64,000 nt of DNA, taken from the NCBI GenBank assembly GCA_963757265.1, contig CAVWRA010000012.1, positions 682,001 to 746,000 of the forward strand, read 5' to 3'. This document shows positions 51,705 to 59,879 of the stretch, piece by piece. This stretch comes from CAIVVT01 sp963757265 (lineage in GTDB: Bacteria; Acidobacteriota; Terriglobia; Bryobacterales; Bryobacteraceae). The translations under genes were made by a program, and so were the position numbers. The first letter of the stretch is position 1. The number at the start of each line of letters is the position of its first letter. The notes beneath the pieces were generated by a model. It saw only the letters and a list, made by a program, of their open reading frames with translations. It was not told the origin of the DNA and ran no database searches.

Positions 51705-52880
51705 ATGAGCCAAGTGAAATTGCCCCACGGGTTTCGATATTCGGCGCTGTATGCCGGGATTCGCAAAGTGGCCAAACCGGACCTGGCGCTGATTGTTTCG
51801 GACAACGAGGCCGCGGCGGCGGCGGTGTTCACGACCAACCTGGTGCAGGCGGCGCCGGTGCGGATGGCGCGGCGCAACCTGGAAGCGACGGGCGGGCGGG
51901 CGCGGGCGGTGCTGGTGAACGCGGGCAACGCCAACTGCGCGACGCGCACGGGCGGCCGCGTGGCGCGCGAGACCAGCCGCGCGGTGGCGCGGATGCTGCA
52001 GGCGCCGGCCGCGCAGGTGCTGCCGTCGTCGACGGGCGTGATCGGAGTGGAGTTGAACGCGGCGCTGATTCTCAATGCGCTGCCGGCGTTGGTGGGAGGG
52101 CTTTCAGCGGAACGGTTCAACGATGCGGCGGACGCGATTCTGACCACCGACAGGGTGCGCAAGACGGCCTGCGTGGAAGAGGCGGGATTTCGCGTGGCGG
52201 GGATGACCAAGGGCTCGGGGATGATTCATCCGCACATGGCGACGACGCTGGCGTTCGTGGTGACGGATGCCGCGGTGGCGCCGGCGGCATTGCAGCGCGC
52301 GCTGAAGGAAGCCGTGGCGGTGAGCTACAACCGGGTGAGCGTGGATGGCGACATGAGCACCAACGACACGCTGCTGGTGCTGGCCAACGGGGCGTCGGGC
52401 GTCAGAATCACAGCGGCGAACCAGGAGCGGTTTCAGGGCGCGTTGACGGAGGTGTGCCAGAACCTGGCGCGGCAGATTGCGCGCGACGGCGAGGGCGCGA
52501 AGAAGTTCATCGAGATCCGCGTGGAGGGGGCGCGGAGCGAGCAGGACGCGGTGCGGATGGCGCGCGCGATCGGGAATTCGAACCTGACCAAGACGGCGAT
52601 CGCCGGCTCGGACCCCAACTGGGGGCGCATCCTGTGCGCGGCGGGGTACGCGGGCGCGGCGTTCGATCCATCGAAGACCGACATCTGGCTGCAGGGCGTG
52701 AAGGTGTGCCGGCAGGGGCTGGCGGCGCAGTACGACGAGGCGGCGCTGTCGAAGAAACTGGACGCGGCGGAGTGCGCGATCCGGGTGCGGCTGGGCGAGC
52801 ATGGGCCGGGGACGGCGACGTTCTGGACGTGCGACCTGACGCACGACTACATTACGATCAACGCGAGCTACCGGACGTAG
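51705..52880 (+). CDS. argJ: bifunctional glutamate N-acetyltransferase / amino-acid acetyltransferase ArgJ
   Basis: 391 aa from the ATG at 51705 (AGGAGA 4 nt upstream). It recycles the acetyl group from N-acetylornithine to glutamate in arginine synthesis. Motifs: FTTNLVQAAPVRMARR, LVNAGNANCATR, LPSSTGVIG, and the autocleavage site KGSGMIHPHMA-TT, with Thr180 as the nucleophile of the beta chain. The C-terminus ends YITINASYRT as in the family. Complete, with high GC. Confidence 0.97.
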   Translation: MSQVKLPHGFRYSALYAGIRKVAKPDLALIVSDNEAAAAAVFTTNLVQAAPVRMARRNLEATGGRARAVLVNAGNANCATRTGGRVARETSRAVARMLQAPAAQVLPSSTGVIGVELNAALILNALPALVGGLSAERFNDAADAILTTDRVRKTACVEEAGFRVAGMTKGSGMIHPHMATTLAFVVTDAAVAPAALQRALKEAVAVSYNRVSVDGDMSTNDTLLVLANGASGVRITAANQERFQGALTEVCQNLARQIARDGEGAKKFIEIRVEGARSEQDAVRMARAIGNSNLTKTAIAGSDPNWGRILCAAGYAGAAFDPSKTDIWLQGVKVCRQGLAAQYDEAALSKKLDAAECAIRVRLGEHGPGTATFWTCDLTHDYITINASYRT

Positions 52881-53115
52881 GGGCTTGCGTTATTTTCGCG
52901 CCTCCAATCACAGTTGAGCCACAGCTCGAATAGAGCCGCGAGCGGTGAGGGAGCAGATGTGCCGGCCGGTCCGCCATACGTCGAACAGGAATGTCAACGC
53001 GGCTGACACGAGTGTCGGCGCCACATCAGCTTGCGAATGCCTGCGCCACGGCGGGCTGCTACCGCCCGCCCTGCACGCGTTCGCCGTTCCTGCGAGTTGC
53101 TACAGTGTGGGTGTG

Positions 53116-54267
53116 ATGACGAGAAGACTGCTGGCGGTGCTGGGTTGCGCCGGCGCGCTGGCGGCCGCGCAGGGGCAGCAACCGGGCATTCGTTTCGAGG
53201 CGCACACCATCGCCACCGGGTTGACGGGCGGGTACCACGTGGCGATCGCCGATCTGAACGGCGACGGAAAGCCGGACATCCTTGCGCTGGCGGCGGGGCT
53301 GCCGGAGCTGGTGTGGTACGAGAATCCAAACTGGGAGCGGCACATCATCGCAAGCGGGCGCAAGGAGATGATCAACGCCGCAGTGGGACAGATCCACGGC
53401 GTGCCGCGCATCATCCTGGCCGAGGGGTTTTCGATGAACCCGGCAGAGAGCGAAGGCTCGATCTGGGTGCTGCGCCCGAAAGGCGACCCGCGCGAGCCGT
53501 GGGAGATGCGGCAGATCGACCGGCTGCCGACGTCGCACCGGTTGCGGGCGGGCGTGTTCGGGGCGGGCGGCACGATCGGCTTCGTGAATGCGCCGCTGGC
53601 CGGGCCGCATTCGACGGCGCCGGATTACCGAGACGCGATTCCGCTGGCGCTGTACCAATACCGCGGGGGGAACTGGCAGCGGGAGATCATCACTACGGGG
53701 TTGCACGGCGTGCTGCACGGGATTTTCATCACCGACTGGGACGGCGACGGGCGGGACGACATTCTGACGGCGAGCTTCGAGGGGATTCATCTGTTTCTCA
53801 ACACGCCGGGCGGGTGGGTGAAGCGGCAGATCAGCGCGGGCGACCCGGCGCCGTGGCCGAAGTGCGGCTCGAGCGACGTGACGGTGGTGCAATCGAGGCG
53901 CGGGCGCGAGCTGGCGGCGATCGAGCCGTGGCACGGCAACCAGGTGGTGATTTACCACGAGGAGCATGGCGCGTGGCCGCGGCAGGTGATCGATGCGAGC
54001 CTCGAGGACGGCCACACGATTGTCGCGGCGGATTTCGACGGCGACGGCGATGAGGAGGTGGTGGCCGGGTTCCGCAAGAGCCACAGCCTGGTGCTGTACC
54101 ACGCCGACGGGCAGGGGGGATGGAGGCGGCAGGTCATCGACGACCACATCAGCGCCACGGGGTGCGCGCTGGCCAACCTGAACGGGAGCCCGCATCCTGG
54201 CCTGGTGTGCATCGGGTCGGCGACGGCGGACCTGGTGTGGTATGAGAATGTGACCGGGCGGAAGTAG
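53116..54267 (+). CDS. exported FG-GAP/VCBS-repeat protein
   Basis: 383 aa from the ATG at 53116, with signal peptide MTRRLLAVLGCAGALAAAQG. Repeats: HVAIADLNGDGKPDILALA, IFITDWDGDGRDDILTAS, IVAADFDGDGDEEVVAGF, and a degenerate ALANLNGSPHPGLVCIG, the blades of an integrin-like propeller with Ca loops. No catalytic domain is seen. A secreted or periplasmic binding role is likely. It lies 42 nt upstream of a sugar permease, so co-expression is possible. Confidence 0.85.
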   Translation: MTRRLLAVLGCAGALAAAQGQQPGIRFEAHTIATGLTGGYHVAIADLNGDGKPDILALAAGLPELVWYENPNWERHIIASGRKEMINAAVGQIHGVPRIILAEGFSMNPAESEGSIWVLRPKGDPREPWEMRQIDRLPTSHRLRAGVFGAGGTIGFVNAPLAGPHSTAPDYRDAIPLALYQYRGGNWQREIITTGLHGVLHGIFITDWDGDGRDDILTASFEGIHLFLNTPGGWVKRQISAGDPAPWPKCGSSDVTVVQSRRGRELAAIEPWHGNQVVIYHEEHGAWPRQVIDASLEDGHTIVAADFDGDGDEEVVAGFRKSHSLVLYHADGQGGWRRQVIDDHISATGCALANLNGSPHPGLVCIGSATADLVWYENVTGRK

Positions 54268-54309
54268 GCTGCGCCGCGCGGGACGCTGCTAGAATCGTTG
54301 GCGAGTCTC

Positions 54310-55799
54310 ATGCGCATTCCTTCCAATAAAGAGAGCCTGTCCGGAGCGTCCGAACAGGGCAAGGCCAGGCCCGCTGATTCCAACCAGCAGAGCATGTTCG
54401 TCATGCCCGACGGGACCAACGTGCTGTTCACGTTCATGCTGGTCAGCTCGCTGTTCCTCCTGTGGGGCTTCTGCAACGGGATGATCGACGTGATGGACAA
54501 GCATTTCCAGGAGGAGCTGCACCTGAACAAGGCGCAGTCGGCCTGGGTGCAGTTCGCGCACTACCTGGGCTATTTCCTGATGTCGATTCCGGCGGGGTGG
54601 CTGGCGAGCAAGCTGGGGTACAAAGGCGGGATCATCGCCGGGCTGCTGCTGGTGGCGTGCGGCGGCTTCTGGTTCATCCCGGCGACGCACATCAATGAGC
54701 TGGTGCACACGGGGGCCGTTTCGCCGACGATGGCGTTCGTGGCGTTTCTGGCCGGGGTGTGCCTCATCGCGACAGGGCTGACGTTTCTGGAGACCATCGC
54801 CAATCCCTACACGACGGTGCTGGGCGATCCGCGCTATGCGGCGACGCGCATCAACCTGGCGCAATCATGCAACGGCGTCGGCTGGATCTGCGGGCCGATC
54901 GTCGGCAGCCTGTACTTTTACTCGAAGGACGCGCAGGGCGTCAGCACGGGCAGCCAGACGCTGTACATCCCGTACATGGGCGTGGGCTTCGTGGTGCTGC
55001 TGCTGGCGGTGATGTTCTTCTTCTCGCCGATCCCGGACATCAAGACCGAGGACGATTATCACCTGGACGACGCGGCGCCGGGAGTCTCGCGGTCCATCTG
55101 GTCGCATCCGCATTTCGTGCTGGCCGTGGCGGCGCAGTTTTTCTACGTCGCCGCGCAGGCCGGCATTTTCAGCTTCTTCATCAACTACATGACGTCCGAG
55201 CCGCCGCCGATCCCGGCCTCCTGGGCGGCGAATATGACGAGCCTGGCGGGACACTCCGGGTTCCTGCAGGGCTGGCTGGAGGGCTGGTTCGAGACGGGCA
55301 AGGCGGGCGCGCTGGCGTGCAGCAACAAGGGCGCCTCGAATCTGGCGTCGCTGGGCCTGGTGTGCTTCCTGGTGGGGCGGTTCACGGGCGCCGGGCTGCT
55401 GCAAGAGATTCTCGGCGCACAAGATGCTGGGCCTCTACGGGGTGATGAACGTGCTGATGACGTTCCTGGTGTTCCTGAAGCTGGGCTGGGTGTCGGTGGC
55501 GTGCGTGTTCCTGAGCTACTTCTTCATGTCGATCATGTTCCCGACGATCTTCGCGCTGGGGATCTTCGGGCTGGGCGCGCGGGCCAAGAAGGCCTCGGCG
55601 TTCATCGTCATGGCGATCATGGGCGGGGCGATTCTGCCCAAGCTGATGGGCTACGTGGCCGACCAGTACGACATGTCGCCGGGGCTTCATCGTGCCCATG
55701 GTCTGCTTCGCGTTCGTGGCGTTCTACGGCTTCCACTGGTCGAAATTCAGCCAGGCCGATTCGCTGAACGGGGTGCGCTCCGCGGGCGTTCACGCCTGA
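54310..55799 (+). CDS. fucose/hexose permease-type MFS transporter (FucP/NagP family), two +1 frame interruptions
   Basis: About 495 aa when two single-base insertions, near 55412 and 55680, are corrected. N-terminal half: LFTFMLVSSLFLLWGFCNGMIDVMDKHFQ, the FucP-family hallmark, then FAHYLGYFLMSIPAGWLASKLGYKGGI and FLETIANPYTTVLG. The second half continues in another frame with KMLGLYGVMNVLMTFLVF and MFPTIFALGIFGLGARAKKASAF, then in a third with FIVPMVCFAFVAFYGFHWS. Twelve helices are expected, giving proton-coupled sugar uptake. The second shift lies in a G run (CCGGGGCTTC). Confidence 0.85.
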
Positions 55800-55823
55800 A
55801 GCAGCCGCGGGCGGGTGCCGCGC

Positions 55824-56282
55824 TCAGGGCATCTTGTGAGAATCGTCGAAGGGCAGCTCGATCGTCACGGTCTGGCCGGATTCGATCTTGATCGGTTCAG
55901 GCGTGCCGGGGGTCTTGTTGTACATGCCCATGGAGGAGCCGGAGGGCGGCGGGCCGGACTGGCCGTCGTAGGCGCCCTGAGGGTCGTAGGCGGCGACCGC
56001 GTAAACGGTCTCAGCTGCCACGCCGGAGATCGTCACGGTCTGGTCCTTCGCCGTGGCGGAGGCGTCTCCGATGGGCATGCCGGCGCCCTTGACGAAGTCG
56101 GGACTGTCGAAGAGGAAGACGTAGATCGGATGCCTGGCATCCACCACGCCGCTGCCGCTGTAGTCGAGCTTGACCTTGAGCACGCGGGGTGCGGCCTTCT
56201 GTTCCTTTTCGGCGGGCTTGTCCTGCGGCGCCGCCAGCGCGACGGCGATCATTCCGAGCAAGAGAAAACGGGCGGTTTTCAT
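55824..56282 (-). CDS. exported hypothetical beta-sandwich protein
   Basis: 152 aa from the ATG at 56282 with GGAG 7 nt upstream; signal peptide MKTARFLLLGMIAVALAAP. The mature part (LKVKLDYSGSGVVDARHPIYVFLFDSPDF, VTISGVAAETVYAVAAYDPQG) resembles carboxypeptidase-regulatory or Ig-like domains with no catalytic residues. Family unknown. It converges with the permease gene. Confidence 0.6.
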   Translation of the reverse strand: MKTARFLLLGMIAVALAAPQDKPAEKEQKAAPRVLKVKLDYSGSGVVDARHPIYVFLFDSPDFVKGAGMPIGDASATAKDQTVTISGVAAETVYAVAAYDPQGAYDGQSGPPPSGSSMGMYNKTPGTPEPIKIESGQTVTIELPFDDSHKMP

Positions 56283-56368
56283 GAAGCTGCTCCTTTCGGG
56301 AATAGGCCGGCGCCCGGGCGCGGGACCGGCGCGCATTTCCTACAGTACGACGCGCGCGGGCGGGATGT

Positions 56369-58174
56369 TCAAGCGGGCCGGCCAGGCTCGGGGCCCGGCG
56401 TGGCGGCGGTTCCGAGTTGATGAGCCAGGTAGCTGGCGGAGCCTTCCTTGCCGAAGTAGCGCTCCAGCCAGCGGCGGTCGGTGTTCTGCAGATCGACGAC
56501 GACCAGGCCGTCCAACGACTCGCCGAAGCTGCGGTCAACGTGGAAGTTGACGATGCGGCCGCCCATTTTCAGATACTGGCGCACGAGCACGGGGAGGGCC
56601 TCGCCGGTGGGCTCGAGGTCGGCGACCCAGGAGTTGAGCTCGTCGATCGACTCGGGGTGCGGCAGGCCGCTTACGGGCAAGTGGATGAAGGGGCGGCGGG
56701 GCTTGGCCAGGGCGGCCAGCTCGGGCGCGCCGGTCAGGCGCAGCAGGGTGTTGGCCATGAGGACGCGGCTGGCCTTCTGATAGCTGTTGCTGATGCTTAC
56801 CGGGCCGAACAGATAACGATAGTGGGGATGGCGGACGACGAACTCGCCAAGGCCCTTCCACAACAGCAGGAGCGGCTGGAAGGAGCGCTGATGGTCGTAG
56901 CGGATGAAGCTGCGGCCGAGCTCGACGGCCGGGGCCACGCGGTGGAAGAACTGCGGATGGATGCGGAACAGAGTGCGGGTATAGAGGCGGCGCGGCACGC
57001 GGTCGGCGCCGCACAGCCGGTAGGAGCCGATGATTTCGCGGCGGTCCTGGCGCCACAACACCAGGTGCTCGTAAAAATCGTCGAAGTGGTCGAGGTCGAC
57101 GGGCTTGCCGGTGCCCTCGCCGGCGAGGCGGAAGGTCTGCTCGCGCAGGCGGCCGATCTCGCGGATGGTGAACGGGCACTCGTCGCGGGTGCAAAGCCAG
57201 ACCTGCCAGGGGCCGGATTCGACCAGCAGCCGGCCGGGCGGCAGGGCATGCAGCTCGGCGCGCAGCCAGTCGGCGGGGATGGGCTCGAAGAGGGGATCGT
57301 CCTCGCGCAGGCGGCGGTGCGCGGCGGCCGGGCGGGGCTTGCGGTGGGCCAGCCAATAGGTCCGCCGGCGGAGAACCTCGGTGGCCTGCGTGTCGTCCAG
57401 CGATTTCAGTTCGGCGGCGGCGATGGGATGGCCGATGCGCAGCCGCAGGACGTGGCCCTGCTTGTTAAGCAATTCGCGCGGCAGCAGCGCCGTGCGGAGG
57501 CTGGGATGAACGATGCCGGCGAGCTGGAACAAGGCGCTGTTGGAGCCGTCGAAATACATCGGCAGCGCGGCGGCGCCAGTGCGCTTGACCAGCGCGGCGG
57601 CGGTGCGGTTCCAATCGCAGTCGTGGATGCCGGGATGGCGGAAGTGGATGTGCGAGACTTCGCCGGCCGGAAAGATCACCAGGATGCCGCCGCGCTCGAT
57701 CCATTCGAGGGCCTCGCGCAGGCCGCGACGGTTGACGCGGTGGGCCGATTCGCCGCCGAAGGGATTGACCAGGATCAGCCAGGGGAGGATCTCGGGCAGA
57801 GAGGCCAGCATCTCGTTGGCCAGCAGGCGGACGTCGGGGCGCACCTGGGCCAGCCGCCAGATCACAGCGGCGCCCTCCACCATGCCGAAGGGATGATTGG
57901 CGACGGCGACCAGGGGGCCCTTTTTCGGAATGCGGTCCAAGTCCTCGCCGGAGACGTCGAGGCTGAGGCGCAGGCGGTGGAAGAAAGCGCCGATGAACTC
58001 GAGCCCGGCGGCGGAGCGGCGAGCTTCGTCGCAGAAGCGGTCGAGGTGCTCCAGCTTGAGCAATTTGTTCAACGCGCCGGTCATGGGCGCCAGCAGCGGT
58101 TTGTTCGCCATACGCCGCAAAGCGCCGGAAAACATGCGCGGATCGCTTGGCGGGGAGAGGTCGGGAACTGGCAT
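56369..58174 (-). CDS. bifunctional acyltransferase, OlsF-like (PlsC-type plus GNAT domain)
   Basis: 601 aa. The N-terminal about 290 residues are a glycerophospholipid-type acyltransferase: NHPFG (93-97), FGGESAHRVNRRGLREALEWI, IFPAGEVS. The C-terminal about 300 residues are a GNAT/hemolysin-like N-acyltransferase: VWLCTRDECPFTIREIGRLREQTFRLAGEGTG in pattern, EIIGSYRLCGADRV, FGPVSISNSY. This order matches OlsF, which makes ornithine lipids by N-acylating an amino acid and then O-acylating the product. The amino acid cannot be known from sequence. Confidence 0.72.
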   Translation of the reverse strand: MPVPDLSPPSDPRMFSGALRRMANKPLLAPMTGALNKLLKLEHLDRFCDEARRSAAGLEFIGAFFHRLRLSLDVSGEDLDRIPKKGPLVAVANHPFGMVEGAAVIWRLAQVRPDVRLLANEMLASLPEILPWLILVNPFGGESAHRVNRRGLREALEWIERGGILVIFPAGEVSHIHFRHPGIHDCDWNRTAAALVKRTGAAALPMYFDGSNSALFQLAGIVHPSLRTALLPRELLNKQGHVLRLRIGHPIAAAELKSLDDTQATEVLRRRTYWLAHRKPRPAAAHRRLREDDPLFEPIPADWLRAELHALPPGRLLVESGPWQVWLCTRDECPFTIREIGRLREQTFRLAGEGTGKPVDLDHFDDFYEHLVLWRQDRREIIGSYRLCGADRVPRRLYTRTLFRIHPQFFHRVAPAVELGRSFIRYDHQRSFQPLLLLWKGLGEFVVRHPHYRYLFGPVSISNSYQKASRVLMANTLLRLTGAPELAALAKPRRPFIHLPVSGLPHPESIDELNSWVADLEPTGEALPVLVRQYLKMGGRIVNFHVDRSFGESLDGLVVVDLQNTDRRWLERYFGKEGSASYLAHQLGTAATPGPEPGRPA

Positions 58175-58342
58175 GGTCCTTCTTAGAATTACAGCAATAG
58201 CTTAACGATCGTGTGAATTCCGCGTAAATCGGCTGATCGGACCATTTCAATCACATCCGGGCGCCCGAGACACCGCCACTCGCCGCACCGGAACCCGCGC
58301 CGGCGGCGTGCCGGTTTTCCGGCCGCCTGATAAGCTGGCAGC

Positions 58343-59104
58343 ATGAGGCTTTTCTTATCCGTTCTGAGTCTATCTCTTTTGGGTATCTCGGTGGGAGCGC
58401 AGACGCCCGCCCAGAGCCCGGCAACCGCCGCCAAGAAGGCGCCGGCCAAACAGGCTGCGCCGGCCGTGCCGAAGACGCCGCGGCCGGACGGGCTGTACAC
58501 CACCATGTTGACGTCGCTGGGCGACATCACGCTGATCCTGTATGAGCAGCAGGAGCCGGTGACGGTCCAGAATTTTCTGGGGCTGGCCACGGGGCGCAAG
58601 TCGTGGATGGATCCGAAGACCCACGTGCGGGTGCACCGGCCGCTGTACAACGGGCTGACGTTCCACCGCGTGATCCCGGGCTTCATGATCCAGGGCGGCG
58701 ACCCGACGGGGACGGGCATGGGCGGGACCGACGTCATCAAGGACGAGTTCGACCCCTCGCTGAGCTTCGACCAGCCGGGGCGTCTGGCCATGGCTAACGC
58801 CGGCCCGCACACCGGAAGCTGCCAGTTCTTCATCACCGACTCGGGACCGCGCCTGCCGACGCACCTGAACGGGAAGCACCCCATCTTCGGGCAGGTGGTG
58901 GAGCACCAGGACGTGGTGGCGAGGATCGCGCGCGTGCCGCGCGATAGCAACGACAAGCCGGACGTGCCGGTGGTGATCAAGAAAGTCACCTTCGAGCGTT
59001 GGAAGGACGGCAAGGAAGTGCCGGTGTTCCCGCCGGCGGCCCAGGCCGGCACGGCGAAGAAAGCCGCCACGGCCAAGAAGGCGACCACGGCGCCGGCCAA
59101 GTAG
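58343..59104 (+). CDS. exported cyclophilin-type peptidyl-prolyl isomerase
   Basis: 253 aa with signal peptide (MRLFLSVLSLSLLGISVGAQ), an Ala/Pro/Lys-rich linker to about residue 50, the cyclophilin domain (LTFHRVIPGFMIQGGDPTGTG, RLAMANAGPHTGSCQFFIT, HLNGKHPIFGQVVEHQDVV) and an Ala/Lys tail. The catalytic Arg is in FHRV, and the Q and F of the pocket are visible. It catalyses proline isomerisation in the periplasm. The linker and tail are low complexity. Confidence 0.93.
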   Translation: MRLFLSVLSLSLLGISVGAQTPAQSPATAAKKAPAKQAAPAVPKTPRPDGLYTTMLTSLGDITLILYEQQEPVTVQNFLGLATGRKSWMDPKTHVRVHRPLYNGLTFHRVIPGFMIQGGDPTGTGMGGTDVIKDEFDPSLSFDQPGRLAMANAGPHTGSCQFFITDSGPRLPTHLNGKHPIFGQVVEHQDVVARIARVPRDSNDKPDVPVVIKKVTFERWKDGKEVPVFPPAAQAGTAKKAATAKKATTAPAK

Positions 59105-59216
59105 AAGCGGCAGGCGCGCCGGGGCGGGTGCGGGTCAGTGACGAAAAGCACCGCTCCGTTGTGGTCGCGGCGGCGTGAACCGCGGCGCGGCCGATCAGCG
59201 TGGGGCAGTATTAAGG

Positions 59217-59879
59217 TCAGCGCAGCGCGGGCGCTGGGGCGGCGGGCGGCTGGGCGTCACCGGGGCTGTCCATGGGTACCTCGGCGAAGAAGACCTCCTT
59301 CTGCGTACGGGCCTCGCGAATGCCCGAGATGGTGATGTAGGCGCTGCGCCGCCATTCGGTCTGAAAGTAGAAGAAACCGTGGGTCGATTCGCCGGGCATG
59401 AGACTTTTTGCGCCCCAGGCGCGGGTTTCGATCTCAATCTGCGACAGCGCGTTGCCCTTCTTGTGGGGCAGCGGGATGGGCGAAGGAAGATTGGGCCGGG
59501 TCATGGGGTTTTTAGGCGCGATCAGGTAGGGCAGGTCGGCCGGCGAGGTGGGATTCAGGCGGATGCCGCCGGCGGCGTCGAATTCGACGTGCATCAGGTC
59601 GAGCAGCAGGTTCTGGTCGCTCCTGTTTTCGATGATCAGCAGTACCGGCAGGACGCCGTACTGGTTGAGATTCACCTTGTTGAAGAGCGGCCGCGCGTCG
59701 GCGTCGCTTTCATAACGCACGGCGGCGAAAGTGATGGCGCCGATGGTCAGATGGGAGGGCCAGGCGGAAGCGGGCGCGGGGTGGAAGGGCGGCGCAGATT
59801 TGTCATCCGCGGCGCCGCTCCAGGCGCCCAGCGCGAAGAGCGAGAGTAAAAGGGCGGGGATGGGGAAACGGGCTCTCAT
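59217..59879 (-). CDS. exported hypothetical protein
   Basis: 220 aa with signal peptide (MRARFPIPALLLSLFALGAWSGAA) and a single globular domain: VLPVLLIIENRSDQNLLLDLMHVEF, ESTHGFFYFQTEWRRSAYITISGI. This pattern occurs in Acidobacteriota proteins of unknown function. Its 5' end overlaps the start of the divergent KdtA-LpxK gene by 20 nt, which is unusual. Confidence 0.6.
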   Translation of the reverse strand: MRARFPIPALLLSLFALGAWSGAADDKSAPPFHPAPASAWPSHLTIGAITFAAVRYESDADARPLFNKVNLNQYGVLPVLLIIENRSDQNLLLDLMHVEFDAAGGIRLNPTSPADLPYLIAPKNPMTRPNLPSPIPLPHKKGNALSQIEIETRAWGAKSLMPGESTHGFFYFQTEWRRSAYITISGIREARTQKEVFFAEVPMDSPGDAQPPAAPAPALR

